Shown here piece by piece: positions 46,388 through 59,599 of a DNA stretch of 64,000 nucleotides. The notes beneath the pieces are model-generated. The model was given only the letters and a program-made list of their open reading frames with translations, ran no database searches and was not told where the DNA came from. A program made the position numbers and the translations under genes. Position 1 is the stretch's first letter, and each line of letters begins with the position of its first letter. Where the stretch lies: NCBI RefSeq assembly GCF_002443255.2, contig NW_019211454.1:52704118-52768117 (forward strand), given 5' to 3'. This stretch comes from Varroa destructor. Lineage: Eukaryota > Arthropoda > Arachnida > Mesostigmata > Varroidae.

Positions 46388-48373
46388 CTGGAAATGACCA
46401 TAATCAAAGCGGATAATTGTGACACTCTGCCAGACTTCGGAACTCTCGAGGTCGGCGAATACTACGCGGACATTAATGCTCGTCTGCCGATACTGCTGCA
46501 ATTGATGGCGTTACTGGCTGGTAACCGAGGTTGACGCCCTCAAACTGCACTGGTGCGGCTGGGACAAAGGCACCTCGCATAACGCTATCAAATGAAGTCA
46601 TCGCGAGTCTCCGCCTATACGCACAACAGTGGCAAGTCTATCTCTCGACAATGATCAAAATCATATATTGTGATGACACTCCACCGTCACCATACGCCTC
46701 CACAATCGGTCCCGCATTGGACTTTTATGATTTTCTATTTCCATTTACTCCGCTTCTCTTTTTCTCTAGGAAACCGCTAAATAGTAAAGGGGGCAGGCGG
46801 CACCGGTCGGAATGAAAATCATTCTGAGTAATGTGGCTTTTGGATACGGATTGCGGATATATGATGATGTTTTTTTTCTATTTCATTTAAAAACTATAGC
46901 TTTTCCCTATAGTGCGCAGCTCTACCTTATGGGGCTCGACTAAATGTGTTTGATATTTGAAAGTCTGTTGCACACAAAACAAGCTGTAAAAGCGTTAGAC
47001 AGGGAGAACAGTGGCATACTGCTGGCAGTTCGTTTAGAGAGACTCAACAAGAGATCATTATGGATATTGCCACGTTTTCTTTGTTGATAGTTTTTTGTGG
47101 CAGCCTGCACAGGGAATACGAAGAACGTAAAATTCGTTTAATTTCGCCGCAAATCGCCGCCGGGTGGCGACGAATCGCAAAGTAATACCGGTAATATTTA
47201 GTACCGTCGTTCGAACGCAGAAAGTCGTATGGGTCCTAGGAGGACATACGCGAAGAACAATTAGGTCCAATTACGGACACGAGTCTAGAACGATATTTTT
47301 GTCGATTGTTTTGCTCGAAACTCTAAACGATTTACCGCTGTTAGAAATTCTAAAATGAAAAAGAAACAGAACTTTTTCTTAATTGTTTACTCGTGGATCG
47401 CGTATTTTTTGCCAACACAGAACTTCTATCAAGCGATTCTTTATAATTGTTTTCACACTGAAATGCGTATCAACTTGAAGTCGGATGTGTGATGCAGATA
47501 AGTGCAATATGTGTTAAATCGGTCACTATGAAATGAATTAGACCGATGACTTAAAATCTGTCTCTGACCTTCTAGCGATAGAATTAATAAATACTATCTA
47601 TTACTAAATGGTTTTTAGGAGTTAGTTAGCTGCCTACAAGTTCTGGAGAACATTTTGTTTCGTTTTGACGACAATGTGACAGGACATCCAATTCACAGCT
47701 CCTAATTCAAGTCATTCCCCAACTAACCCGCACTCCTTCTCTTCTCCTTCTCAGTTCTCTAAGTTAAGCTCATCGACCAATTTCCATTACTTTTATGTAC
47801 ATCACTACACTCCGCAGTTGTAAAATCTTCGAAATGAGTGCTGCTATCCCGCTAGTTTTGCTCATTACGGGATAACCGGCCCGAAGAGATAGTTTTTGTA
47901 AAAAATTCGAATTCTATAAGCTTCTACCACCTTCCTAAATCCAGTTTCAGAAAACTTAAGAGCCACAAAACAAAGATATTCGGAGTGATACTTAGGAAAA
48001 GCCAGTGTTCTCCGTATGTACGTCGCGCTACTTTAATCTTCCTGATACCACTGTGTGCTTAGCCGCAAATCCAATCCGACACAATGTGTCACTTGTTGTC
48101 GTGACTTGTATTTATATTTACACATTAGAACATTTCCGAGACATAACATACTGCTCGTCCAATGGGCGTCTGCTTACCGCCGTCATACATCTGGTTTGAT
48201 GGTCAACAAATACCAATAAAAACGAGGAGAAAAGACAATCCATACTAAAATGGATTGACTGAACCATATTCCGCAGCTACCGTCAGCAACGCCAGGTATT
48301 AGATGGCACAACGCTGCCTTGTTCTTATGCCCTAAAGGATGCCTTGTCTTAAGCATCATATGACTGTTTGCAC

Positions 48374-48877
48374 TCAGTCGCATTCGGTTCGTCGATAAAC
48401 TGTTGATGCGTATCCGTTTTCGTATGATTCAGGCCAGTCGCCGTCTTTCCGTCTTTTAGAAGAATGATTCGGTCCGAATTTGTCCGGTAAACGCGCTTCG
48501 TTCCAAAGTATATCTACTTCATTAAGTGTCTGTAAAGATACTGGATATAGCACGACTATTTCCGTTTTCCGATGGCAAAGCCGCCTGCGGTTCATTGGAC
48601 GAGAAGGAACGGTTGACAGTGGACATAATGATATGCGCCTGCCTATCTTTTCCATTACCTCGATGCCTCGTCGTGAGCAGAAGACGAGCGGACACTGAAT
48701 TCGAATCAGGGTAGGAATCAACGATAGACGAACATGTTCATCATCTCCGAACAGAAACATGTCAGAACCTTTCGATGTGTTGATCTGTTGTCTACGCGGT
48801 TGGCTCATCCTATCAGCAGCTTCTACGATTATAGCTTTACGGCTCTTCACCTTCTCTAATTTTTCATCATCTGTCAA
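48374..48877 (-). CDS. Longest orphan open frame on the minus strand (167 aa, hypothetical)
   Basis: An open frame of 167 codons from ATG to TGA. The N-terminal third (DDEKLEKVKSRKAIIVEAAD) is charged and helical-looking; the rest is mixed. In frame upstream of the Met it stays open (SISVIADSDLAL). The other two minus-strand frames are also open over long parts, and one follows a good acceptor (CAGCCTTTCCAG|GCC, near 48970), so the true frame is uncertain. No domain is recognised. It could be one or more exons of a gene, or decayed coding sequence. Confidence 0.3.
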   Translation of the reverse strand: MTDDEKLEKVKSRKAIIVEAADRMSQPRRQQINTSKGSDMFLFGDDEHVRLSLIPTLIRIQCPLVFCSRRGIEVMEKIGRRISLCPLSTVPSRPMNRRRLCHRKTEIVVLYPVSLQTLNEVDILWNEARLPDKFGPNHSSKRRKDGDWPESYENGYASTVYRRTECD

Positions 48878-48999
48878 AGCAAGATCTGAATCAGCGATAA
48901 CTGATATGCTATTATTGAGAGTGCTCGGAAATGCGGCTCTGCCGACTAGACAACTCCGCCCGATTGGCCTGGAAAGGCTGATTATATTATAAGATTAGT

Positions 49000-51439
49000 C
49001 AGCAAACAACTATGAAGCAATCAACTGACACGATGCCTGCTGTACTTTGTATTGGAAATAACGACTGCAGAGACGCTGATCAAAATGAATCTAAAAGCCC
49101 CAAAGGATGTAAAAACAGGTAGAGCCTTTTTTCGGGTGCGTCGATGGTATGAAGCAGCTGCTCGTTATTCCGCAGCCTTGAGCGTCCTTATATTAGTTAT
49201 TTGCAATAAAATCAAAAATAGTTCAAGTACCTTCTATTAGGCAAACTAGAATTTTTAACCAATCGATAGACCTGTTCGTGATTTTTATTGCATTTAATAT
49301 CGTTGTACCCCTTCATCGTCCGTATGATCTTTTGCCTCTATCGATCGTGCTTCGTCTTCTTAAAGTAAAATCGAAGGGAAACGCGATTGCGTACGGCTAT
49401 CGATGAAATAAACGCTACACTGGAAGTTGTGTTTTTCATGCATATATTAACACGGATTACAATACGCTCTCAATACCATTGCCTGTAAAACGATTAAGGT
49501 ATTTTTCTCTTCAGAACATAAAACTTACCCCTTCGGTGTCAAACGATCTGTGTCGCATTGACACCGTTTGGCGACAGTCTTTGTGCGTGCATTGATGTCA
49601 TAAAAGATGCGAAGAATTATAAACTCGGATCAGTTTAATTTGGTTGGTAGCAGGTTCGGATAGCTTGACGGTCGTGCTCCATGGAATGGGCGTTTATGGG
49701 AAGACATCCGGAAGTAAAAGAAACGATATCGGGCGGAACGTTAGCTTTTATTGGCTTAGAGCGTTGCTAGAATAAAGTTGTAAGCCAAAAGTATCTTATA
49801 TATATCTAATATACAGAACTGGTCATTTTAGGATGTTTGCAGGTGTTTCGTCTCTATTCTTACGACAATTTATTTACGACTTATTATTGCTATTATTAGA
49901 TGCGCAGGTGAAGGTGGACGTTCGGATATTATTAATGGTTTCTAGAATAGATCAATCCACTGCTCTTCTAGGGCCCGGCTGATCTTTTAACCGAACTCGT
50001 TCAATGCTTAATACAACTCAACTATGGATATTCGTAGGCTGTTTTCAACATACAGTAGCACTGAAGGCGCATATGAGTAAGTTAACTTGGCGTCGATAAG
50101 TTCTCCACGAATTCACGTTTTGCTATTTGGTCGACTAATTTCCCATATATGTTTAGTCTTTCACTAGGGATAGACTAATATTTACGTAAAAAAATGTGGT
50201 CAGCAGATTAGCACTTCTAATTTTTGCGTTTCACTTCAATTTTAGGAATAAATTAACTATTTGCCGGTCGATCTCTCAAAAAATGTGTACATTTTTCTCG
50301 CCAGACAGTTTTAGCTTCAGCGTGGAAGCACTCGAACATTCAGTAAAGGTACGCTTTACTACTGAATATAATGTTGTTTGGTTTATTTGGAATTGATCGA
50401 AAAAGGTTATAATAATGAGGAGGCCTGAAAGACATGATAGATACGAATTAGCCCCCTTTTCCCCTTCCCCATTCAACTCCCCGCAGAGATGCTTTGACGA
50501 TTTTGAATTTTTTTGAAGATTGACTTTTGCTTGTATACAATGCTGTATGCTCGATATAGTCTAGGCTACCAAACGTAACTAAATTACGCGCAAATTTTTG
50601 CTTATAGTCTTGCTTTTCCCAAGCGTTCTGCGGTTACAGGACGCTTGTGGTTCATGACTTAACTCTGGGCGTAACTTAGTCGTATTTTTCGAAGTTACCA
50701 ATTTCTTTCTTATCTGTATGCTGACTTGCAAACAATACTCTTTGTAAAGCCCTATTTGACAATTCCGTGTAAAAATCCCTCATTGTGGTTGCGTGTTTCC
50801 CAGTGCCAGGTAAGGTGCCAAGAAATGATAACAATAATTCGTTGGCACCTTCACGCAGTCTATTGGGCATCCAAACTTTTCATTGCTGGGTAAACGCCAC
50901 TGAGTAAAGACGTCTAAGTATAGTCGAACAGGTGCAGTTCTTGGCAAATATATGAGCTGTTTGCCTTATGTCTTCCTTCAAAGACCCCTTTAGACGAATT
51001 ACTCTCAGATGCCGACCGAAGTGAGGTGCGTCCTCCAGATTCCGTCTTGAGTTAAGCAAACCACTTTTGTCCTTAACATAAATTCTTGATATTAGTCTGG
51101 TTAAAAAAAATGCAGTTACGAATAGTTTATAAAAATCAATACAAAGCGGACAAATAACAAAGAACGGTCACTCTTTGATTGCTTTTAGATTCAGGATGAT
51201 TGCTTTTAGAACAACCTGATCAGAAAAATGCAATGAGCATCAATATTCTTAAGCTATATCATTCTATATGCATTCCGTACTATATACAATATAATTTGCA
51301 ACGATTGGGGTATGAACTCAATCTCGCCACAACATATCCTTCGTCTTCGCTACCGAAATATAAACATAGAATACTGAAGAACTTTCCTCACACTAAATCG
51401 TGGCTGACATTGGCATCTAATTCTGAATTGACTAGGATT
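49000..51439. other. No gene recognised
   Basis: AT-rich with only short open frames. No domain, splice pair or repeat is worth naming. Confidence 0.45.
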
Positions 51440-51480
51440 TTTCCCTGAGACTTTAGGTCAACCCTAAAGTCTCAGGGAAA
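51440..51480. repeat. Perfect 18-bp hairpin
   Basis: TTTCCCTGAGACTTTAGG and CCTAAAGTCTCAGGGAAA are exact reverse complements with a five-base loop TCAAC. No gene ends or begins next to it. It could be the end of a small foldback element or a structured RNA. Confidence 0.92.
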
Positions 51481-52659
51481 GGAGGGAAGTATCGTGCAGC
51501 TAATCCAACAGGAAACGCAAAATGCGTATTCATGGCAATCTAGCAAAAGGGATGGCATGTAATGCTCGGGATTCGGGCCCAGTGCGGCTGTAAGCAACAT
51601 TATTCGTAATATTAAAACCTATACAATACGGTACGGTGGGGCGCTAGCTATTACCTCACATTGCCTTTTCCTGGTAATAAGGAATTCTAAAGCTACCTTT
51701 ACAGAATTGCTAAGGCCCCTTTAAATCGCTACGTTTTACGCTCAGTCGATCTTGAAGACGTGACCTACCACTCGCTGGCAGTAAGCAAAGCCTTTTCCCC
51801 ATGCTAGGAAGCGATACGCGACATGGGAGGTAACGTTATCTCATTGCAATGGCGCGAAAAATTTCCTATCCTTCCACGGCCAATTGCGCAACCACTGGAG
51901 CAAATGGAGAAGCTCTGATACGAGCGGTATTACGTAAAAGGAACGTCTCGTTAAATGGCTGCTAACCAATACGAAAAACAGGCCAAATACTTAGCCTATT
52001 AATGTAAAGCTAGCCTGGAAGTGATAAAATTCAACACATAAGAAACTCGAATCAAAAAAGCTTAGCCGTTGTTATGGCAACCGGTTCCTATTTCTTTTAG
52101 CGGTAAGCAATCTTCGATAGCTACAACTAGTCTCCGAGAGAGAAGTACGATCTACCAGTATAATTTAGCCGACAATTGTACCTTATTGGTGTGATTTGTC
52201 TCAGCACCTGTAATATTAACTGACGGTCTATGTTTGAAAAAAAAAGCTGAAAACATTTATGCCAACTACCACTGAGACCCAAAAGTAGATTTGTAATAAT
52301 CTAGGGGAAAAGTGGCTATGATTTATCTATCACAAAGTATGCAGTAAATAATGCTTCACGCAGAAAAAAATCAACGGTGGATTTTTCATCATCATGGAAA
52401 AATAATAATAACATGATAGTATCGACAGATGATGGGACGTGGCGCATATATACGCATGCAAATAAATTTGTTTAAAAATTATGAGATTATTATTATTTAA
52501 CGATTTAAATTTTTTTTCGCTAGGAAAAGGGCAAGCGACCGCTTCAGCTAAATTAAACTATAAAACCAGGAATACTAAATGATGGTATGTCAACTCTTCT
52601 GCCCAATATTTGACCACCTTTGCATAGTTTTTAACGTCACGCGATAGCATAAAGTGTAT

Positions 52660-52698
<39 letters not shown>
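52660..52698. repeat. (TA)n microsatellite
   Basis: About 38 bases of TA units, the longest such run in the window, interrupted by one G near 52686. Confidence 0.9.
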
Positions 52699-53848
52699 CC
52701 CCTTCATTTAAATTTAGGGAGACTAATTGGGTAGGGCTGTACTGGAAGACAAGGTTAGGTCATGACCTTGTTTACGAAGGATACGAAGTATCTAACACCA
52801 TCACAAACAAAGTGATGAGTCTAATTTTTCTAGCGTTGATACACAGTCGTTTGGCTAAAGATATACGAACAAAGTAGATACACAGAACATATGCTATTGA
52901 GCGATATGATCTCTAGACCGCAACATATTAGCAATGCGCGTTATTGTTATTGGTATATCCGATGAATGCCTTTGAGATGTAACCTGCATAGTAATAGAAA
53001 CATCCTATATATAATATATAAATAATGAAACAAAGGCGCTCTCATTTAAATTTCCTTTAAGTTACACGTCATAATTAAATTCCGTACCTCCATTAAGCAC
53101 CACGTGCTTATCAGGCTTTCTTATGCTAGCAAAACTGAACCTATTTTCGCAATTCCAGACCTACATGTAGCCTGTATAATCCTATTTATTACAGCCATGT
53201 CTCGGCTGTAGAAAAACTCAAATGCACTTACTATCCCTATCAACTGCTAAAAATTACTGAGTCTCTACTGGTTTGGTAGATCTACAAAACTTTACACTGG
53301 CTCAATTTACCTAACAGCTTCTAAATTTCCGTCCAATCGGTAAAATCAACCGATTCGTCAATAAACGTATACATATTTCAGATATTGTAAAAGCGAAAAA
53401 AAGATTTACAACTTCCCATCCACTGGTTTCGCAAAAAATAACGAAGCAGTACCCGAGGCTTTTCGATCCTTTCTATTGATGATCGGACGGGCACGATTGC
53501 TGTATAAATGGATTCATATTGCGAAAACATGACACAACTGACTAAATAGTTTAGTTTTGGTCACGACGATCTTCGTGAGGAGCGAATTCTCTGTGCTAAT
53601 ACGCCTTACTTTGCCTCCACCGTACATACGTTTCCCGTGATATAGACATTCGAAGATGGAAGAACCCCACCGCAATGAAGAACTAGAAAAAATCTGTAGG
53701 TTTTTCTTTTAAGCAGTAATTAATTAGGTTATTCACTGTTTTCGATCTATGAATTTTAGCGTCACTGGAAGGGCGGGCGAGCGAGCGGGCTGGCTAGATT
53801 ATAACTTATCAATTGAGCAGCGAAATAGGGGTTCACGTTTTATAATAC

Positions 53849-53869
53849 GTATATATATATATATATATA
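53849..53869. repeat. (AT)n microsatellite
   Basis: About ten AT units, 28 bases before a GTCC tetranucleotide run. Confidence 0.9.
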
Positions 53870-53896
53870 ACACAGTGGCGTTATTGACATGCAACT

Positions 53897-53915
53897 GTCC
53901 GTCCGTCCGTCCGTC
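53897..53915. repeat. (GTCC)n microsatellite
   Basis: Nearly five GTCC units (19 bases), close to a (GCGG/GCGA)-like GC-rich patch near 53770. Confidence 0.9.
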
Positions 53916-56900
53916 AAATATCATAAAACGATTTAGCGAATGCGGGTTCTGCTACGTCGATTCATACCCCTATAAAATGAATGTATAGAATGATCAATTA
54001 TCTGTCCTTTGTTTACAATGAATTTGTCGTCTGCTTCTGATGGTAGCGTTTTCCCTCTCCTGGTAACTTTTACAAATGAATCAATCCCGGCGGGTGAACG
54101 CTGTGTCGGGCTGTTTTTTAGCATTGTAAGTATAGGCTCAATTTTATCTTGACGCTTTTCAGAAGCCATACCTCGACGATGCAGTAGCCTCCGCAAAAAT
54201 ACAGTGAATTTTAAACGAAAAATACACTGATCGATAATGGCTCTAAATCCACAATGTGATTTTGCTTATATGGCAGACACTAGGTTCTGGTAGCCGCAAT
54301 ATTGTAAACGTTTTTTTGAGCCATTCATGAGTGTCATCGCACGACTCAGTCGTGTAGCAGGCTACAGCTGTGTTTTCAGAACTTCGATGTATGACGCTAA
54401 CGGACGCATTAATTAAAGAGTTCACAACAGAACACCTTGTCAGGCAGGGATTCTGAATATATATATATATACTATTGAGGCGAACTTTGTGGTTGATTGA
54501 CATTGTATACCTATGGTAGTTTAGGAGAAAAGCCAGTGGGAAAACGTACTAAGTGCTTCTAGAATTGTTATTTCCTTTTTTTGTTGTTAAAAGAAACGTA
54601 TTCAAGGAAAATTTAGACAGGGTTGTAATCGTGCCTATTAATAAATGAACGTTTTGGGAAAAATCGATGCATTCAAATGGAGCAAGCAGGGAGTCTTTCC
54701 TAATCAGACACCTAAAACAAGTTTCCTGTGCCCAACTCACACCCCTAAACCTATATATAGATCATTTGATGTGCGATGTCGGAACTATCTAAGTTGACCG
54801 ATGGCTTCGATGGACAGATAAAGCCAGGAACCTCAGATACGATCTACTATGATGACTTCTTAAAGCTGGAAACCATCAAATGTTCGATTTAGAAGCCTGA
54901 TCATCGCGGGTCGTCTTTAGTGTAATTCAACTTGAAACTGAGCATAAAGATAATTGTTTTATTTTTCCATATCGACGTATGCATACGTACGTGTAGCATT
55001 TGTGTGTGCTTTGTGGCATCTCTTATTGAATATAAAATTTGTTTTTGTCGACTTGTTTAGTGGTTGGCCGTGGCAGTCCTATGCTAAAACGTCCTAGGCC
55101 GGCTTTGGAGCTCTGAAGCATATACATGTTGTGGTACCTCTTCTGCGGTCAGATTTTATTCATTAACTATAGTCTATTAGAGCGAAGAACATTACGTTTT
55201 GAGGGCAAACACATGTCGATTGATATGTTATTATTGTAATTCACCGTACTCATTCATCTTTTATCAATTATTTGAAAACTCCCCAGTATAGACTTGATAT
55301 ACTTATTATATGATAAAGTTTATAGGTAAATTTTGTCTCAACTATGCTGCAGTTTACAGGTATCGTTTAGCGGTGAGAGGATACAAATTTCGTATTTCAG
55401 TTATTGATGGGACCGAAGTCGAGGTTTAGAGTAATGCTGGGAAGAATGGTTACGAATTGTTTGGATGAAACTTTTTTGATTCCATCCTAAAGCTTAGGAA
55501 GTATATGCACACAGTAGCTAACCAATAAGAGCTTCATATTTAAGGCTGAACTGGTCTTGACTTGGGCCTGTTACTCTCTATGTTTCGAGCGGTTTTGACT
55601 AATTTGACCGCGAATTTTTTAAAAGGCCACACCAAAGCATTAATTTCGAGAGTCTGATGGAACGTAGAAACGATTGTTTAACGCCCTGTTGTATAAATTG
55701 GCTCATAGACAGTGTTAAGATGTGCATGCTATTCTAACTCCCACTGGCTTCCAACGTACTCTAAAATAGGAGTTCAAAGGAAGGATCACGCTAGATTAAG
55801 AAGTATCACAGAATACCAAATTAAACATTTATTATTAGTGAATATTATTTAAGAGTAACTACCTTTAAATGGCCAAACATACATGTGTTTGAGATGCGCA
55901 ATATATATTATTAATTGCAAAAATACTAACATCCTGAAATCCAGTATAATTTGATTCGAATGGCCATGAGAGGTTAACCAATGAAGATTTTCCGTTTAAA
56001 CTTCATGGGACTGGAACGACAGAGCACCAAAAGAATACCCTACAACATAACAGTCATTTGCTGCAATATTCTAAGGATAGTGTGCGATTAGTTATTGCCG
56101 ATTATGATACTGATCATTGGATCCTTTTTTTTTTTTGGCCCACAAATGCTGTGAGAATTTGTAAATGCTGGCAAGCGCATATGGGTGTTTGGAAATCAGT
56201 TACCACTTAATAAAGCGAATTGCTTAACCGAGAAGCAGCATAACGTAGCTAGAGATAATTTGCAGAGTTCTGTTGCAGTCAAAGCTTCCGTGGTCGGCTT
56301 ATTCCTGTGCAGCGTCGCATTGCTTGTTCTTGGCTTTATCGTTGGAAAAAGCCGAAATGAATGGAAAAGTCCTTGACTTGTCCGAATCATCAAGGTAAGT
56401 TGCAAATTGAACTGACTTTTCCCCGCGTACGATTTCGGCTCGAGGGCGTAAATCGATAATTAACGTAACTTGAATTTTTCGAAATTCAGCTGCACTTCTC
56501 AATTATAGCTGTGTATTACACTTATGTAAAGTTAAAAACTATCGTAGAAAACGAATTAGTTGCTTGGAAATCAACGAAGGTAACGGTAGTTCTGGAACTT
56601 GAAGGCAATCCTATCTACAATACTTAACACTTTTTAAAGTTAGCAATGACAACATAGCGCGTTAAGAGACCAAACTATGGAAAACTCTTCTACTTACCCT
56701 AAAAATGTTATAATTTTGTTATAGATTATAATGTTATTATAAGTACTGAATGGTACTGGCCAAAATTGTATGTAATCGTTAATATGATCTGTAACACGAT
56801 CTATGATTCAGATTTAAAGTACAGATCTCAGCATAGGTGCAACACAATAAAGCACTAAAAAAACGTCCATTTATAAATAAAAACACCGATTAAAATTATT

Positions 56901-57493
56901 CTATAAAGAAAAATGACGAGTTTATTTACAGAACAAAAATAACTTAATATCATAGTAACAATTCAACGTGGCTATATGGCAATTGGATCGCTACCAACGA
57001 TCTAGATCGGGTCTAGGACGCGGTGCTTTTGGGTACAAACCAGATGAATAAACGGGGGGTGAATCGCCCATCCAGCCACTCTATTCTAAGCTAATCATAT
57101 AAAATGAATGTCCATGACTGATGAACCCAAAAGTACTGTTGGTACCTTATGACATTGAATGATTGATGGCCCATAAAAATATTGAATCCTTAAAACCCTT
57201 AATAAAACTTATTGGGTAACGTTCCATACAATGCTACGCTTTACATTTATCCCTCCCCGAGAGTACCCTCCGGTGCCAACGTGAATTAACTAAATGCATT
57301 TGTCGTTCAGTCTGACTGAAACAAAATAGGATGATTGTCTACAAGCAGAACATTACCCTGGCAGTTTACCCTATTTGATGCTTTGTAATTTATGAAATGG
57401 GAACTTGTTTAATTTGCTCGTTCCAGTCAAACGAGTAGATTATTTATATATCTGAGTTACTTAAAAAGCCTAAAACCGTATGGTTGTGTCAGT

Positions 57494-57850
57494 TCAAAGT
57501 TCGGTGACTGTATTCCGGGATTCCCGCTTGACAATAATGTACTGCGCGACACCCGGTACTTGAACAGCTTTGAAAGGCCGAATCTCGAATAGATACATCA
57601 GATCTGCTAAGAAGGCCAACACGTTTGTTCGCATACCAGCATGCAAAAACAACATATCTTCGAGGCAGACCAAGTGAACATCCTGTGGCAAGTGTCGCTC
57701 GCAGAAGTCCTTGACCCGATGCTGGTTAGACAAAGAGTCGCTGAGCGACATCGAGGGTGAAAATGTGATGTCCTGAAACGGCAACTGATGGGGACAGTAC
57801 AACGAGATGAGTGAGGCCAGCGCACTACCGTCGGAGAGGTCAGACAAATC
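57494..57850 (-). CDS. Patronin: Patronin/CAMSAP calponin-homology domain, third visible exon
   Basis: Minus-strand acceptor TAACTGTAATCGGCAG|GAT in phase 0 with the exon at 59318-59380. It reads DLSDLSDGSALASLISLYCP, then SLSDSLSNQHRVKDFCERHL and LEDMLFLHAGMRTNVLAFLA, ending near LMYLFEIRPF: the bulk of the CAMSAP-type CH domain, including the LSDG, YCP and LEDML landmarks. CAMSAP/Patronin proteins cap and stabilise microtubule minus ends; the C-terminal CKK domain does the binding, and the role of the CH domain is less clear. The full open frame runs to TGA at 57494-57496 (118 codons), but the family is much longer, so a donor is expected before it (for example G|GTGTCG with exon end at 57553). 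The 3' boundary is therefore uncertain. Confidence 0.82.
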   Translation of the reverse strand, partial: DLSDLSDGSALASLISLYCPHQLPFQDITFSPSMSLSDSLSNQHRVKDFCERHLPQDVHLVCLEDMLFLHAGMRTNVLAFLADLMYLFEIRPFKAVQVPGVAQYIIVKRESRNTVTEL

Positions 57851-59317
57851 CTGCCGATTACAGTTATACATTGAGTAAATTAGAATCGTTAGATTTATCC
57901 TTGAAGTGATGGCCAGGCAAGCCCAATCAATAAAGGTCGTTTCACCGAATTTTCAAAGAAACACAATATACCAGAGATGCCAAACGCTATCTAAATAGCT
58001 CTCTTTGACCCACTGTAGGATGTAATTAGATTATCAGTAATTAGTTAGTACAATTTATAGAGAGAACTATGTTCGGAACAAGGTTTGATACCCATTGCTA
58101 TTGAGTCTAATAATAATAAAAAAAACCAAATATCATACAACTTAAAACAGCAATTAATATGGCTACACACCTTACATCTTTGCTGTTCACAGGATAAAAT
58201 TGCCAAACTGGCCAGATTGGCCAGGTGTTGCCAATAAACAGACTAATAACTTATGTTGGTACGGCTGCGGGCGAGGGACTCGCCCAGTTGTGCCATCCTT
58301 TGAGACGACTATCTAATCAGAAACTAGTCTTTAAGTTTGCGTTTCTGAGAGTCGAGGCGAGTGCCGACTTCAGAGGAACCTTCAGCCAGCCTTGTTAGCC
58401 ACTGACCAACATGGCCAGAAAGTTAAAAAAAGTTAGTAACAAGCGATGTTGTTTACAGGACACAATAAGTAATTCGTTAATTTAATTGGTCTTAAAAGGA
58501 AGAGACCGAAACGGCTGACTGGTTGCAAACCTAGAAAACATTCACTGTATGACCTATTTTCAGGCTTTGTTCCTCTTGTTAAGGTCTTGTATTGTACAGA
58601 GTATGTTATCTATTTTTACTCGGAAGCTGCCTGGCGTAGCTTACGTCGTACAGCATCCCCTTTCGTTGACGCTGTGTGGCGGCAAGTGAATAGATGGAAA
58701 TACTTTGTCTATGACAAGAGATCAACCATTTTAAACTTATCGTACAACCGTAGATAAAGCAACCATATTAAGCTGTGCCCATAACTCAACTAACGGTTGG
58801 AGGGTCCAGTAAAGATATCTAGACGATTATATTAATTCAGGATTTTACGGCGGTTTGTATTCGTACAACAGTTGCTGCTTATATCTTTGAAGGTGTGAAA
58901 GTTATTAGGACAAAAAATGTAAATTCAATGTTGCTCATGCACGTCTGTGATGGCTCAAGTGTAAAAGCCGTGTTAAGCGAGCACAGAACTGGTTTTTGCT
59001 TATAGGCTAGCCTTAGGGTTCCTGTATTCTTAAAGTGTGTCTAAAGAGAGATATTTGAAGGGGCATGAAAGATATATGCTTAGCATATGTTTTTCAATCA
59101 GTATGCCAAAAATACTACAAAGTGATCGCTAGCTTAGTTTAGAGACGCAAGGATACAAGTTTCTAAAAGATAAAAAAATAATAATGAAAAGTATAAATAA
59201 ATAAATACCTTTGTCTTTGTTCTTTGGTTTGCCTAGCTTTAGTAACGGTAAAAACCACCGACTGAGAATAAAGGCCATTGGAGGCGTATGTATTATATAT
59301 CAATTAATGGGTTTTAC

Positions 59318-59380
59318 CTGAACATGTACGACCTTTGGCAGCATAACCTTATGTTCCGCGTGCACCTTTTCACGAAGTGC
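59318..59380 (-). CDS. Patronin: Patronin/CAMSAP, second visible exon (63 nt)
   Basis: Minus-strand acceptor CCACTATTGCAG|GCA and donor GTTCAG|GTAAAA bound 21 codons, phase 0 at both ends: ALREKVHAEHKV then MLPKVVHVQ. It bridges the first CH helix (LWINR in the upstream exon) and the LSDG-containing segment downstream, exactly where the family has a short variable loop. Confidence 0.8.
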
Positions 59381-59599
59381 CTGCAATAGTGGATTTAAGA
59401 AATTACTACAAACAAGCCGATAACTCCTCCTAAGACACAAAGTACACATCTGCTAATGATACTTGAAGAAAGGGATCTTTTAAAAAAATTTTAGTCTTGT
59501 GTTGAGTGTACCGCTTTTTCGGGATAACCACTTGTCAGTAAATTTTTAAAACCTATATATACATATATATCGTTATATCCTTCCAGAAAAGTCGATTGT

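Larger units (their letters stand above)
51481..57493. other. Mostly non-coding, with microsatellites
   Basis: No gene is established. The stretch near 51.72-52.06 kb has an interrupted coding-like frame on the plus strand (for example AIRDMGGNVISLQWREKFP) with three stops. A possible minus-strand exon near 54.0-54.2 kb and a plus-strand frame with a C-terminal hydrophobic segment near 56.2-56.4 kb are discussed as findings. Confidence 0.4.

Noticed and set aside
28000..57493. Search for the Patronin CKK domain downstream of the CH exons
   Set aside because: No minus-strand block with CKK landmarks was recognised, so the gene's 3' part is unassigned, in small exons I missed, or absent from this window.
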